From Aeromonas sobria (GTDB lineage: Bacteria; Pseudomonadota; Gammaproteobacteria; Enterobacterales; Aeromonadaceae), in the NCBI RefSeq assembly GCF_000820145.1, contig NZ_CDBW01000036.1:1-64000 (forward strand): a DNA stretch of 64,000 nt, read 5' to 3'. Below the pieces are notes generated by a model that was given only the letters and a program-made list of their open reading frames with translations, was not told the DNA's origin and did no database searches. Position numbers and translations under genes: made by a program. This document shows, piece by piece, positions 23,334-36,094 of this stretch. Each line of letters opens with the position of its first letter. Position 1 is the first letter of the stretch.

Positions 23334-24695
23334 TTATTTGCCGATGCAGAAGCTGGAGAAGATGCGGCCCAGCAGATCGTCGGAGCTGAATTCGCCGGTG
23401 ATCTCGGAGAGGGACTCCTGCGCCAGCCGCAGCTCTTCGGCCACCAGTTCCCCGGCGACATAGATTTCCAGCTGGTCTTTGGCGATCAGTAGCCGCTCGG
23501 CGGCGCGCTCCAGCGCATCGAGATGGCGGCGGCGGGCCATAAAGCCCCCCTCGGTATTGCCCTGGAAGCCCATGCAGGCTTTCAGGTGCTCACGCAGGGC
23601 GGGCAGCCCCAGCTCGGTCTTGGCGGAGATGCGGTAGACGGCGTGACCCAGCTCCTGACTCGGTGCCAGCTCTTCGCCAGTCAGGTCGGCCTTGTTGCGA
23701 ATGACGGTGAGGCCGATGTTTTTTGGCAACCGATCAACAAATTCCGGCCAAATCTCGCGCGGGTCGATGGCGTCAGTGGTGGTGCCATCCACCATAAATA
23801 ACACGCGATCGGCTTGCTCTATTTCGGCCCAGGCGCGCTCTATGCCGATCTTTTCCACCTGATCTTGCGTGTCGCGCAAACCGGCGGTGTCGATGATGTG
23901 CAGCGGCATCCCATCGAGGTGGATATGCTCGCGCAGCACGTCGCGGGTGGTTCCGGCGATCTCGGTGACGATGGCGGACTCGCGGCCTGCTAGGGCGTTG
24001 AGCAGGCTGGATTTACCGGCGTTAGGGCGACCGGCGATCACCACCTTCATCCCTTCCCGCAGCAGGGCACCCTGCTTGGCTTCCCCGCGCACCCCATCCA
24101 GCTCGGCCATGATGGCGTAGAGATCGCCCGCCACCTTGCCGTCGGAGAGGAAGTCGATCTCCTCATCGGGGAAGTCTATGGCCGCTTCCACATAGATGCG
24201 CAGCCGGATCAGGCTCTCGACCAGCAATTGAATTTTGCTGGAGAACTGCCCCTGCAAGGAGTGCATGGCGCTGCGGGCTGCCTGTTCGCTGGAGGCTTCG
24301 ATCAGATCGGCGATGGCCTCGGCCTGGGCCAGATCCAGCTTGTCATTGATGAAGGCGCGTTCGCTGAACTCGCCGGGACGGGCAGGGCGAATGCCATCGA
24401 TCTGCAAAATGCGGCGGATCAGCATGTCCATGATGACGGGACCCCCGTGCCCCTGCAGCTCCAGCACATCCTCGCCGGTGAAGCTGTTGGGGGCTTTGAA
24501 CAGCAGGGCGATGCCCTGATCCAGTACCTGGCCTTGCTCATCCTTGAACGGCAGATATTCGGCGTAGCGCACCCGCGGGAGCTTGCCGAGCATTATCTCG
24601 GCGACCTGTTCGGCGGCGGGGCCGGAGACCCGGACTATGCCCACGCCGCCACGGCCTGGCGCGGTGGCTTGGGCCACGATCGTATCTGTTGTCAT
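23334..24695 (-). CDS. mnmE: tRNA modification GTPase MnmE (TrmE)
   Basis: A 453-residue GTPase partner of MnmG for U34 modification. The N-terminal formyl-THF-binding domain begins [20 protein letters not shown]. The G domain carries [18 protein letters not shown] and NKAD. The C-terminus has the required CIGK. The ORF runs open to 24743, but the conserved start is at 24695. In Vibrio, as I recall, this gene directly follows mioC; here the siderophore cluster lies between. Confidence 0.97.
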   Translation of the reverse strand: MTTDTIVAQATAPGRGGVGIVRVSGPAAEQVAEIMLGKLPRVRYAEYLPFKDEQGQVLDQGIALLFKAPNSFTGEDVLELQGHGGPVIMDMLIRRILQIDGIRPARPGEFSERAFINDKLDLAQAEAIADLIEASSEQAARSAMHSLQGQFSSKIQLLVESLIRLRIYVEAAIDFPDEEIDFLSDGKVAGDLYAIMAELDGVRGEAKQGALLREGMKVVIAGRPNAGKSSLLNALAGRESAIVTEIAGTTRDVLREHIHLDGMPLHIIDTAGLRDTQDQVEKIGIERAWAEIEQADRVLFMVDGTTTDAIDPREIWPEFVDRLPKNIGLTVIRNKADLTGEELAPSQELGHAVYRISAKTELGLPALREHLKACMGFQGNTEGGFMARRRHLDALERAAERLLIAKDQLEIYVAGELVAEELRLAQESLSEITGEFSSDDLLGRIFSSFCIGK

Positions 24696-24748
24696 CTTGC
24701 TTGGCTCGTTTGTTCGCTGATAGGAAAACGTAGTGGGAGACATTGTAA

Positions 24749-24780
24749 TAAAAAAGGCGGCCCGAAGGCCGCCTCTTTTG
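24749..24780 (-). terminator. Terminator downstream of yidC
   Basis: AGGCGGCC (24755-24762) pairs with GGCCGCCT (24767-24774) around a CGAA loop. On the minus strand the stem is followed by a T-run, ending the rpmH-rnpA-yidD-yidC transcript before mnmE. Confidence 0.85.
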
Positions 24781-24805
24781 TCATCAAGGGAAGATTAGCT
24801 GCGCA

Positions 24806-26452
24806 TCAATTGCGAGTGTGCAGGCCTTTCTTCTCCAGCTGACGATAGATGATGGTCTGCTGGGTAATGGAGATGACGTTGCTCACCAACCAGTACAGAG
24901 TCAGGCCAGCCGGGAACCAGAGGAACATGAAAGTGAAGATGATCGGCATGAACTGCATCACTTTCTGTTGCATCGGATCGGTGACAGTGGTCGGGCTCAT
25001 CTTCTGCAGATACCACATGGACGCACCCATGAGGATTGGCAGCACGAAGAAGGGGTCCTTCACTGACAAGTCAGAGATCCACAGGGCAAACGGCGCATGG
25101 CGCAGCTCGACGGATTCCATCAAGGCCCAGTAGAGGGCGATGAAGATCGGCATCTGTACCAGGATCGGCAGACAGCCACCCAGCGGGTTGACCTTCTCCT
25201 TCTTGTACAGCTCCATCATGCCTTGAGACATCTTCTGGCGATCTTCGCCGAAGCGCTCACGCAGGGCTGCAATCTTGGGCTGCAGCATGCGCATCTTGGC
25301 CATGGAGGTGTACTGGGCTTTGGTCAGCGGGAACATGATACCGCGCACCAGCATGGTCAGCATGATGATGGCCACACCCCAGTTCTGGACGAAGCCGTGG
25401 AACACGGTCAGCAGCCAGTGCAGTGGCTGGGCGATGAACCACAGCCAGCCGTAGTCGACGGTCAGGTCGAGGTGGTTAGCCACCTTGGCCATCTGGTCTT
25501 GCAGCTTGGGACCGACCCACAGCTTGCTGGTCACTTCGGCCTGTTGGCCAGCTGCCACGTCTACCAAGGGCGCTTTATAGCCAATGATGGCCTGGCCTGT
25601 GCCAGGGGTCACGCGGCTGTAGAAGCTGTTGGTATCGTCGGCATTGGGTGCCCAGGCGGAGACGAAGTAGTGTTGCAGCATGGCGACCCAACCACCCTTG
25701 GTGGTCTTGTTCAGGTCGGCATCCTTCATTTCGTCGAAGGTGTATTTCTTGTAGCGAGTCTCTTCGCTGGAGAAAGCACCACCACGGTAAGCACTCGCTA
25801 CCATGGCATGACCTTCCTGGTCTTTCGGGGTTGCTACGGTCTGCTTCAGCTGACCATAGAACTGCACCTGAACCGGCTCGGCAGATTTGTTGTCGATTTT
25901 GTAATCAACACCAATGGCATAGTCGCCACGCTTGAGCACGAATTCTTTAGTGAAGAGCACGCCCTTGCTGTCGGTCCAGGTCATCGGTACGACGACTTGA
26001 TCCTGACCATCGGCCAGCTGATAGCTGGTCTGGGCGGCGTCATAGGTAGGACGGCCCTGAGGTTGACTGTCAGGACCATCACGACCCACCAGGCCGCTTT
26101 GGGCGACATAGAGGCGATCAGGCACATTGGTCAGCAGCACGAATGACGGCTCTTTACCTTCTTCCAGCTTGTGGGCCAGCAGTTCGGCAGAGACGATATC
26201 GCCACCCTGGGTATCCAGGGTCAGTTTGAGCACGTCAGAGGAGACGGTGATCAGCTTGCGTGCGGCAGTCGCGTTGGCTTGCTCGGAAACCTGAGGAATG
26301 TCACCGGTTTGACCGGCTTCAGGTACGAAATGTTCGGTTTGGGCCACGGTAATCGGGGCCGGCTTCGGAGCCTTGTCGGACTCCCACTGTTGCCAGAGCA
26401 AAAAGCTCACGAACAGCAAACCGATCAGAAGTAGATTGCGTTGTGATTCCAT
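24806..26452 (-). CDS. yidC: Membrane protein insertase YidC
   Basis: A 548-residue insertase/foldase of the inner membrane. An N-terminal anchor (about residues 7-20) precedes a large periplasmic beta domain (about 60-340). The conserved five-helix core (about 350-535) includes FPLTKAQYTSMAKMRMLQPKI. It works alone or with SecYEG and inserts Fo subunits among others. Length matches E. coli. It lies five bases after yidD in the conserved rpmH cluster. Confidence 0.98.
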   Translation of the reverse strand: MESQRNLLLIGLLFVSFLLWQQWESDKAPKPAPITVAQTEHFVPEAGQTGDIPQVSEQANATAARKLITVSSDVLKLTLDTQGGDIVSAELLAHKLEEGKEPSFVLLTNVPDRLYVAQSGLVGRDGPDSQPQGRPTYDAAQTSYQLADGQDQVVVPMTWTDSKGVLFTKEFVLKRGDYAIGVDYKIDNKSAEPVQVQFYGQLKQTVATPKDQEGHAMVASAYRGGAFSSEETRYKKYTFDEMKDADLNKTTKGGWVAMLQHYFVSAWAPNADDTNSFYSRVTPGTGQAIIGYKAPLVDVAAGQQAEVTSKLWVGPKLQDQMAKVANHLDLTVDYGWLWFIAQPLHWLLTVFHGFVQNWGVAIIMLTMLVRGIMFPLTKAQYTSMAKMRMLQPKIAALRERFGEDRQKMSQGMMELYKKEKVNPLGGCLPILVQMPIFIALYWALMESVELRHAPFALWISDLSVKDPFFVLPILMGASMWYLQKMSPTTVTDPMQQKVMQFMPIIFTFMFLWFPAGLTLYWLVSNVISITQQTIIYRQLEKKGLHTRN

Positions 26453-26457
26453 AGTCT

Positions 26458-26706
26458 TCAGTTTCTTCGCTTTGGTTGCGGAACCGGGTCATAACCACCC
26501 TCGGATAAGGGGTGGCATTTTAATAGACGTTTGCTAGCTAGCCAAACGCCTTTTATGAAACCGTGAAGTCGGATGGCTTCTATCGCAAATTGGGAACAAG
26601 TTGGAGTAAAACGGCAGCGCGGCCCGAGCAGAGGGCTAATGATTAGCTGATACAGGCGTATCAGTTTGATAGCTACCCATTGCAACGGCGTGACAGAGTG
26701 CGCCAT
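26458..26706 (-). CDS. yidD: Membrane protein insertion efficiency factor YidD
   Basis: An 82-residue small protein with the family motif [22 protein letters not shown] and three conserved Cys (CRFTPTC, KCHPL). It sits at the inner membrane and assists YidC. Its start lies inside the 3' end of rnpA (34-base overlap), which is normal for this cluster. Confidence 0.96.
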   Translation of the reverse strand: MAHSVTPLQWVAIKLIRLYQLIISPLLGPRCRFTPTCSQFAIEAIRLHGFIKGVWLASKRLLKCHPLSEGGYDPVPQPKRRN

Positions 26707-27032
26707 AGCTTTTCCAGTAACTTGAACAGTTCCTCGTTATCCATCTCTTTCACACCAGCCTTGGCGATCACCACGATATCGATAGCGGGCAGCTTATGTT
26801 GTTGGAGGCGGAAACTTTCCCGGACCACCCGTTTGACACGGTTACGCCAGACGGCACGCTTGAGTGCTTTTTTGGGCACAGCGAGACCAAGACGAGAGTG
26901 TTCGAGTGAATTGGGGCAGGCGAGAAGCGTAATTTGCGGGGAAGCAGCCCGGACAGGCTCAGCGAAAACGCGTTTGAAGTGTTCGGGAGTTAACAGACGT
27001 AACTCCCGAGAGAAGGTGTGCTGGGTAGGCAT
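26673..27032 (-). CDS. rnpA: Ribonuclease P protein component
   Basis: A 119-residue basic protein subunit of RNase P. The RNR motif is in [15 protein letters not shown] (about residues 60-75). It helps the RNA subunit cleave tRNA 5' leaders. The ATG shares one base with the rpmH stop (TAATG), implying coupled translation. Confidence 0.97.
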   Translation of the reverse strand: MPTQHTFSRELRLLTPEHFKRVFAEPVRAASPQITLLACPNSLEHSRLGLAVPKKALKRAVWRNRVKRVVRESFRLQQHKLPAIDIVVIAKAGVKEMDNEELFKLLEKLWRTLSRRCNG

Positions 27033-27166
27033 TAGACTACCAGGCGGGCACGACCCTTGGCACGACGAGCGGCCAGAACTTTACGACCGTTGGCAGTTGC
27101 CATGCGGGCGCGGAAACCGTGAGAGCGCTTGCGCTTCAGGTTGGACGGTTGAAAAGTACGTTTCAT
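27032..27166 (-). CDS. rpmH: 50S ribosomal protein L34
   Basis: A 44-residue highly basic protein starting [19 protein letters not shown] and ending GRARLVV, a full match to bacterial L34. It is the first gene of rpmH-rnpA-yidD-yidC. A good sigma-70 promoter lies about 90 bases upstream. Confidence 0.98.
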   Translation of the reverse strand: MKRTFQPSNLKRKRSHGFRARMATANGRKVLAARRAKGRARLVV

Positions 27167-27254
27167 GATTCGATTCCGTATTTCTGTACAGTTTTGATGT
27201 CACACTTAGCCGACGCGCCAGCTATAGCGTGTGACGACTAGCAAAAGAGGCCGA

Positions 27255-27283
27255 ATTCTAAACAGAGTTCGGCTTTTAGTCAA
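27255..27283 (-). promoter_or_regulatory. Sigma-70 promoter of rpmH
   Basis: On the minus strand TTGACT (27278-27283), a 17-base spacer and TAGAAT (27255-27260) form a near-consensus promoter. The remaining bases to the ABC gene (27284-27434) show no gene. Confidence 0.75.
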
Positions 27284-27434
27284 TCCGCCGTTCCCTCTCA
27301 TCCTGCGATGGTCTTGAAAGGCCACTGCCGAGTGTAAGGATCCAGAGGATCGAGGGCTCCGGATTATACTGGCAACCCGGGGTTAAACAAGGGATCCTTC
27401 AATAAAAAAGGTGGTCAAGCTGCGAAAGCGGGGG

Positions 27435-28169
27435 CTATTTCAGAACTTTTCGCAAGAACTCCCGGGTGCGGGGATCCTTGGGATCAACCAATATCTGATC
27501 TGGCGGCCCCTGTTCGACGATCCGCCCCCCTTCCATGAAGATCACCCGATCAGCAATATCGCGAGCAAATTCAATCTCATGGGTCACCACCACCATGGTC
27601 TGGTGCCGACGAGCCAGCGCCTTCATCAGCCCCAGCACCTCGTCTACCCACTCGGGGTCGAGGGCGGAGGTGGGCTCATCGAACAGAATCACTTTGGAGT
27701 GGGCCGCCATAGCGCGGCCAATGCCGACCCGTTGTTGTTGACCGCCGGACAGTGACGCCGGATAGGCATCCTGCTTGTCGGCAAGACCTATTTCTTTGAG
27801 AATGCCGAGCGCGGTGGCGCGTGCTTCTGCCTTCGGTTGTTTCCAGACGGTGATCAGCCCTTCGGCAATGTTGTCGAGCGCCGTCTTGTTGGCAAACAGG
27901 GCGTAGTTCTGGAACACGAAGGAGGTGCGCTTGCGCAACTCGATTGCCTGTTGCTCGCTGGCTTTGGCCAGATCCAGCGCAAGGTCGTCGATGGCCAGGG
28001 TGCCCGCATCCGGGGTCTCCAGCAGGTTCAGGCAGCGCAGCAGGGTCGATTTGCCGGTGCCGGAGGGGCCGATGATGACGACAATTTCCCCTTTTTTTAC
28101 CTCAAGATCGATGCTGTTGAGTACCTGATTACCGTTATAAGCCTTGGTGAGGCCGGTGAGTTTGATCAT
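27435..28169 (-). CDS. Polar amino acid ABC transporter ATP-binding protein
   Basis: A 244-residue GlnQ/ArtP-type ATPase. Walker A is [18 protein letters not shown] (about 33-50), the signature is [16 protein letters not shown], and Walker B is [14 protein letters not shown]. It is the last gene of a three-gene importer (binding protein, permease, ATPase) and starts 12 bases after the permease. Substrate cannot be fixed; cystine, glutamine or arginine types are all possible. Confidence 0.92.
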   Translation of the reverse strand: MIKLTGLTKAYNGNQVLNSIDLEVKKGEIVVIIGPSGTGKSTLLRCLNLLETPDAGTLAIDDLALDLAKASEQQAIELRKRTSFVFQNYALFANKTALDNIAEGLITVWKQPKAEARATALGILKEIGLADKQDAYPASLSGGQQQRVGIGRAMAAHSKVILFDEPTSALDPEWVDEVLGLMKALARRHQTMVVVTHEIEFARDIADRVIFMEGGRIVEQGPPDQILVDPKDPRTREFLRKVLK

Positions 28170-28181
28170 CGCTGACCTCCG

Positions 28182-28850
28182 TTAGTAGGCCCGATTCAGG
28201 CGAACTTCCAGCAGATGCTGCAAGCGGGTAAAGATAATAACAACCCCCCAGTAGACCAGCGCCACTGCCATGAAGCTCTCGAAGAACTTGAAGGAGGAGG
28301 AGGCCTCCATCTGTGCCTTGCCCATGATCTCGGCCACCCCCAAGGTGAATGCCAGTGAGGTGCTCTTGATCATGTCGATGAAGTAGTTCATCAGCGACGG
28401 GGTGGCGATACGTGCTGCTTGTGGCAGGATGATCCGCTGCATCGCCTGATAGCGACTCATGCCGATACTGAGCGCCGCTTCCATCTGGCTTTTGTGAATG
28501 CCGAGGATGGCTGCCCGGATCGACTCGGCCATGTAGGCGGCGAAGTGCAGGGTCAGGCCGACGATGGCGGCGGTAAAGGCATCCATTCCCACGAAGATTG
28601 GGAACAGCTGCGGTAGCCCGTAATAGAGCAGGAATAGCTGGACCAGCAGCGGTGTACCCCGAAAGAACGAGATATAGAGCATTGCCAGCCAGTGAATGAC
28701 GGGGATGCGAAACACCCGCACTATCGCCAGAGCCAGCGACAGCACGAGTGCCAGCACGAATCCCCACAGTGCCATCTCCATCGTGGTGCCCAGATACTTG
28801 AGCAGGATGGGAAACAGCCCCAGCGTGTATTCGAGATCAAATTCCATCAT
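28182..28850 (-). CDS. Polar amino acid ABC transporter permease
   Basis: A 222-residue inner membrane permease of the HisM/GlnP type with about five helices. The EAA loop AALSIGMSRYQAMQRIILPQA contacts the ATPase. The ATG directly abuts the binding-protein stop (TAA ATG ATG); a second ATG one codon later is possible. Confidence 0.92.
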   Translation of the reverse strand: MMEFDLEYTLGLFPILLKYLGTTMEMALWGFVLALVLSLALAIVRVFRIPVIHWLAMLYISFFRGTPLLVQLFLLYYGLPQLFPIFVGMDAFTAAIVGLTLHFAAYMAESIRAAILGIHKSQMEAALSIGMSRYQAMQRIILPQAARIATPSLMNYFIDMIKSTSLAFTLGVAEIMGKAQMEASSSFKFFESFMAVALVYWGVVIIFTRLQHLLEVRLNRAY

Positions 28851-29609
28851 TTATTTGTCGGTGATGTCGGAGGCGAACCATTTTTCGGAGATCTGACGCA
28901 GGGAGCCATCCTTGCGCATGGCGGTCAGGGCACCGTCGACCTTGCTTAGCACAGCCTGTTTCTCTGGGGTGTTCAGGAAGGGCAGGGCGTTCTCGATGGT
29001 TTCGAACGGTGCGCCGGCCTGTTGCAGTGGCAGCTTGGATTCCTTGATCAACTGGGCGGTGGAGACGCGGTCCATCACGAAGGCATCGATACGACCCAGC
29101 GCGACATCTTGTTCGAAGTTGGAATCATAGGTACGGATATCGATTTTCTTGGCCGGATCGTTCTTGCGCAGCAGCTCTTCGAAGTTGGAACCCAGGTTTA
29201 CGGCAACCTTCTTGCCTGCCAGATCCTGAATGCCGTGGATGGTGCTGTTGCCCTTGCGAACCACGATCTGGGCGCCGTCATAGACGTAGGGTTGGGAGAA
29301 GGCGTATTTGGCCTTGCGCTCGTCAGTGATAGTGATCTGGTTGGAGATGGTGTCGATGCGGCCGGTTTCCAGCATGCCGAACAGGCCGGAGAAGCTGGCG
29401 GTCACAAACTCGACCTTGTAACCGGTACGCTCACCGATCTGGTTCCACATATCCACCTCAAAGCCCTGCAGCTTGTCCTGCTTGACGAAAGTGAACGGAA
29501 AATACTTGCCGGACATGCCGACCTTGATGGTCTCCTGGGCTATCGCCTGACCGGACAGGGTGGCCAGCAGGATGGCTGCGCCGGAAATCAGTTTGATGGA
29601 TCTGCTCAT
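28851..29609 (-). CDS. Periplasmic amino acid-binding protein of the ABC importer
   Basis: A 252-residue type-II binding protein (SBP_bac_3). The signal peptide is MSRSIKLISGAAILLATLSGQAIA. The body contains PFTFVKQDKLQGFEVDMWNQIG and GRIDTISNQITITDERKAKYAFSQPY, which resemble cystine-binding FliY/TcyJ as well as other polar amino-acid binders. The longer open frame to 29663 is not used because the signal peptide begins at 29609. It is the first gene of the importer, divergent from dnaA. Confidence 0.9.
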   Translation of the reverse strand: MSRSIKLISGAAILLATLSGQAIAQETIKVGMSGKYFPFTFVKQDKLQGFEVDMWNQIGERTGYKVEFVTASFSGLFGMLETGRIDTISNQITITDERKAKYAFSQPYVYDGAQIVVRKGNSTIHGIQDLAGKKVAVNLGSNFEELLRKNDPAKKIDIRTYDSNFEQDVALGRIDAFVMDRVSTAQLIKESKLPLQQAGAPFETIENALPFLNTPEKQAVLSKVDGALTAMRKDGSLRQISEKWFASDITDK

Positions 29610-29663
29610 GGTGTTTCTCGCTCTCAATGTCTTGTATTTGTAGTTGTAATCACTACGTTGCAA

Positions 29664-29921
29664 CGCATGCTATTGGAATAAAACCTAATTAATTAATGAC
29701 ATTTAGTTATATTAAATAACGAGAAGAGATGGGGGCGATCCGCCAATCTGGATAGTGGATCAAGCTGTGGGTAACTTTGGGGATGAAATCTGATCCAAAG
29801 CCGTGGGATCCTTGAAAGTCAAGGATCTTATTTGCTGGATCCACCGGGCGATGGCTGGAGATCAGATCGCTAAAAACGTAGAATAGCCGGTCTTTAGTTA
29901 ATCAATCGACAGGAGCTTAGA
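29664..29921 (+). promoter_or_regulatory. dnaA promoter region with GATC cluster and DnaA-box-like site
   Basis: Eight GATC sites lie between 29738 and 29868, and TGTGGGTAA (29766-29774) is one base from a DnaA box. TAGAAT at 29879-29884 is a possible -10 with only a weak -35 (TGGAGA). This fits DnaA autoregulation and Dam/SeqA timing as in E. coli. The AT-rich left part (29690-29720) likely holds the divergent importer promoter. Confidence 0.6.
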
Positions 29922-31292
29922 GTGACTGCTTCGCTATGGCAGCAGTGCCTAAACCGGCTGCAAGATGAGTTGCCCTCGGCAGAATTCAGCATGTGGATCC
30001 GGCCGCTTCAAGCGGAGTTGAGTGACAATACTCTGACCCTGTATGCACCGAATCGCTTTGTTCTGGACTGGGTACGAGACAAGTATCTCATCCGGGTTAA
30101 TGGCATCATCAATGAACTCTATGGGGTCGACGGCCCCGCCCTGCGTTTTGATATAGGCAATCGTCCTCATCCTGTCCCTGTCGCCAGAGCGCCAGTACAG
30201 GGTGCCGCGCCTGTGAATAACTTGCAGAAGAGCTGGGAACGCAAGGCTGAAACCAAGCCCGAGCCGAACCACAAGAGCAACACCAACGTGAACTATACCT
30301 TCGAGAATTTCGTTGAGGGTAAGTCCAACCAGTTGGCGCGTGCGGCTGCCCGTCAGGTAGCGGACAATCCGGGTGGTGCATACAACCCGCTGTTCCTCTA
30401 TGGCGGTACCGGTCTGGGTAAAACCCACCTGTTGCACGCGGTTGGTAATGCGATCAAAGAGGGCAAAAAAGATGCAAAAGTCATCTATATGCACTCCGAG
30501 CGGTTTGTTCAGGACATGGTAAAAGCGCTGCAAAATAACGCCATTGAAGAGTTCAAGCGTTATTACCGCAGTGTCGACGCCCTGCTCATCGATGATATCC
30601 AGTTCTTCGCCAACAAGGAGCGCTCACAGGAGGAGTTCTTCCATACTTTCAATGCGTTGCTTGAAGGTAACCAGCAGATCATCCTGACCTCGGATCGCTA
30701 TCCGAAGGAGATCAACGGTGTCGAGGATCGTCTCAAGTCCCGCTTTGGCTGGGGCCTGACCGTGGCGATCGAACCACCGGAGCTGGAGACCCGCGTCGCG
30801 ATCCTGATGCGCAAGGCGGACGAGAACCAGGTCCATTTGCCGGATGAAGTGGCGTTCTTTATCGCCAAACGTCTGCGATCCAACGTCCGTGAACTGGAAG
30901 GCGCCCTTAACCGGGTGATCGCCAACGCCAACTTCACTGGCCGTGCCATCAACATCGATTTCGTGCGCGAAGCGCTGCGGGATCTGCTGGCACTGCAGGA
31001 GAAGCTGGTCACCATCGACAATATTCAGAAGACGGTGGCGGAGTATTACAAGATCAAGCTGGCGGATCTGCTCTCCAAGCGTCGTTCCCGCTCGGTTGCC
31101 CGCCCACGCCAGTTGGCGATGGCGCTGGCCAAAGAGCTGACCAACCACAGTTTACCGGAGATAGGTGATGCCTTTGGTGGCCGTGACCATACTACCGTTC
31201 TTCATGCCTGCCGCAAGATTGAGCAGCTGAAGGAGGAGAGTCACGACATCAAGGAGGACTATTCCAACCTGATCCGTACTCTTTCGTCCTGA
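29922..31292 (+). CDS. dnaA: Chromosomal replication initiator DnaA
   Basis: A 456-residue AAA+ initiator. Domain I begins [15 protein letters not shown], and a linker runs from about 85 to 125. The AAA+ domain has Walker [14 protein letters not shown] and Walker [11 protein letters not shown]. The C-terminal DNA-binding domain carries [15 protein letters not shown]. The start codon is GTG, eight bases after AGGAG (29911-29915), as in E. coli. The last codons ([10 protein letters not shown]) are repeated just downstream in a micro-ORF. Confidence 0.98.
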   Translation: MTASLWQQCLNRLQDELPSAEFSMWIRPLQAELSDNTLTLYAPNRFVLDWVRDKYLIRVNGIINELYGVDGPALRFDIGNRPHPVPVARAPVQGAAPVNNLQKSWERKAETKPEPNHKSNTNVNYTFENFVEGKSNQLARAAARQVADNPGGAYNPLFLYGGTGLGKTHLLHAVGNAIKEGKKDAKVIYMHSERFVQDMVKALQNNAIEEFKRYYRSVDALLIDDIQFFANKERSQEEFFHTFNALLEGNQQIILTSDRYPKEINGVEDRLKSRFGWGLTVAIEPPELETRVAILMRKADENQVHLPDEVAFFIAKRLRSNVRELEGALNRVIANANFTGRAINIDFVREALRDLLALQEKLVTIDNIQKTVAEYYKIKLADLLSKRRSRSVARPRQLAMALAKELTNHSLPEIGDAFGGRDHTTVLHACRKIEQLKEESHDIKEDYSNLIRTLSS

Positions 31293-31387
31293 TAACAGCA
31301 CGGAGTGGACAGATGCAGCGTGAATATTCCAACCTGATCCGAACCCTTTCCTCCCAATAACAACGGAGAGCACAGATGCAGCTCGAA
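31260..31387 (+). repeat. Tandem duplication across the dnaA-dnaN junction
   Basis: Two adjacent copies, 31260-31324 (65 bases) and 31325-31387 (63 bases), are nearly the same over their length. There are about seven mismatches and one 2-base gap. Each copy runs from the dnaA tail codons through CGGAG and a start ATGCAG. Confidence 0.9.
31313..31360 (+). CDS. 15-codon micro-ORF between dnaA and dnaN, hybrid of both gene ends
   Basis: It reads [15 protein letters not shown]: the first two residues equal the DnaN start and [10 protein letters not shown] equals the DnaA C-terminus. It has its own CGGAG eight bases before the ATG and ends 15 bases before dnaN. It arose by a tandem duplication. 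Whether it is translated, or couples dnaA to dnaN translation, cannot be told from sequence. Confidence 0.45.
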   Translation: MQREYSNLIRTLSSQ

Positions 31388-32479
31388 ATTAGCCGTGAGG
31401 CCCTGTTACGTCCTCTGCAACTGGTGTCCGGTGCTCTGGGTGGCCGACCGACCCTGCCGATCCTCGGCAACGTGCTGCTTGATGTCAGCAACGGTCTGCT
31501 GTCGTTGACCGGGACCGACCTCGAAGTTGAGATGATCGGTCAGGTCTATCTCAATAGTGACAGCCAGGATGGCCGCACCACGGTGCCAGCGCGCAAGCTG
31601 CTGGATATCTGCCGTGGTTTGCCAGAAGGCGCCGAGATCCGCTTCAATACCGAAGGTGAGCGCCTGATCATCCGATCAGGTCGTTCCCGCTTCAACCTCT
31701 CGACCCTGCCAGCGACCGAGTATCCGAACATCGAGGATTGGGAATCCGTGCTCGAGTTCGATATCAGCCAGCTGGAACTGAAAAAGCTGATCGATGCCAC
31801 CCAGTTCTCCATGGCCAGTCAGGATGTGCGTTATTACCTGAATGGCATGTTGTTCGAGAGCGAGGGGCACGGTTTGCGTACCGTGGCAACCGACGGTCAC
31901 CGTCTGGCCACTTGCCGCCGTGAGGTGGTGGCAGAATCGCTACCCGATCATCAAGTTATCCTGCCCCGTAAAGGGGTGCTGGAGCTGGTGCGCTTGCTGG
32001 AAGCTGACGACAAGCCGGTGCGGCTGCAGATCGGCCGCAGCAATCTGCGCGCTGCCCTCGATGGCTTCATCTTTACCTCCAAGCTGGTGGATGGTCGCTT
32101 CCCTGACTGGCGTCGGGTTATTCCGCGCAACAGTGACAAAGCCTTGATCGCCGGTCGTGAGGATCTGCGCCAGGCGTTTGCCCGTGCAGCGATCCTCTCT
32201 AACGAGAAATTCCGTGGGGTGCGTCTCAATCTGCAGGAAAACCTGCTGCGCATCACCGCCAACAACCCGGAACAGGAAGAAGCCGAAGAGCTGCTTGACG
32301 TACAATATGCCGCTGGCGAGATGGAGATCGGCTTTAACGTCTCTTATGTGCTGGACGTGCTGAATACGTTAAAATGTGACCAAATCCGGATTAGCCTGAG
32401 CGATTCGATCAGCAGTGCCATTATTGAGGATTTTGAACATCAGGATGCTCAGTACGTGGTGATGCCGATGCGGATCTAG
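31376..32479 (+). CDS. dnaN: DNA polymerase III sliding clamp, beta subunit
   Basis: A 367-residue ring-forming clamp that tethers polymerase III to DNA. It starts MQLEISREALLRPLQLVSGALGGRPTLPIL and ends with the conserved VVMPMRI. Three repeated clamp folds and length match E. coli (366). A CGGAG site precedes the start. It follows dnaA in the conserved dnaA-dnaN-recF-gyrB order. Confidence 0.99.
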   Translation: MQLEISREALLRPLQLVSGALGGRPTLPILGNVLLDVSNGLLSLTGTDLEVEMIGQVYLNSDSQDGRTTVPARKLLDICRGLPEGAEIRFNTEGERLIIRSGRSRFNLSTLPATEYPNIEDWESVLEFDISQLELKKLIDATQFSMASQDVRYYLNGMLFESEGHGLRTVATDGHRLATCRREVVAESLPDHQVILPRKGVLELVRLLEADDKPVRLQIGRSNLRAALDGFIFTSKLVDGRFPDWRRVIPRNSDKALIAGREDLRQAFARAAILSNEKFRGVRLNLQENLLRITANNPEQEEAEELLDVQYAAGEMEIGFNVSYVLDVLNTLKCDQIRISLSDSISSAIIEDFEHQDAQYVVMPMRI

Positions 32480-32481
32480 TC

Positions 32482-35993
<3,512 letters not shown>

Positions 35994-36015
35994 TCGACGC
36001 AGTCAGACAGATAGT

Positions 36016-36046
36016 AAAAAGCCGCTCCTTGTGAGCGGCTTTTTTG
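36016..36046 (+). terminator. Terminator of dnaA-dnaN-recF-gyrB
   Basis: AGCCGCTC (36020-36027) pairs with GAGCGGCT (36033-36040), followed by a T-run. An A-run on the other side makes it able to work in both directions. Confidence 0.92.
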
Positions 36047-36068
36047 TTTTTGGGATGAGCTGAGAACC

Positions 36069-36084
36069 TGTTCCACGTGAAACG
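36069..36084. other. parS-like site downstream of gyrB
   Basis: TGTTCCACGTGAAACG matches 15 of 16 positions of the ParB-site consensus TGTTNCACGTGAAACA. It lies in the gap between gyrB and the GlxA-type regulator. Confidence 0.88.
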
Positions 36085-36094
36085 TGGAGCCTGA

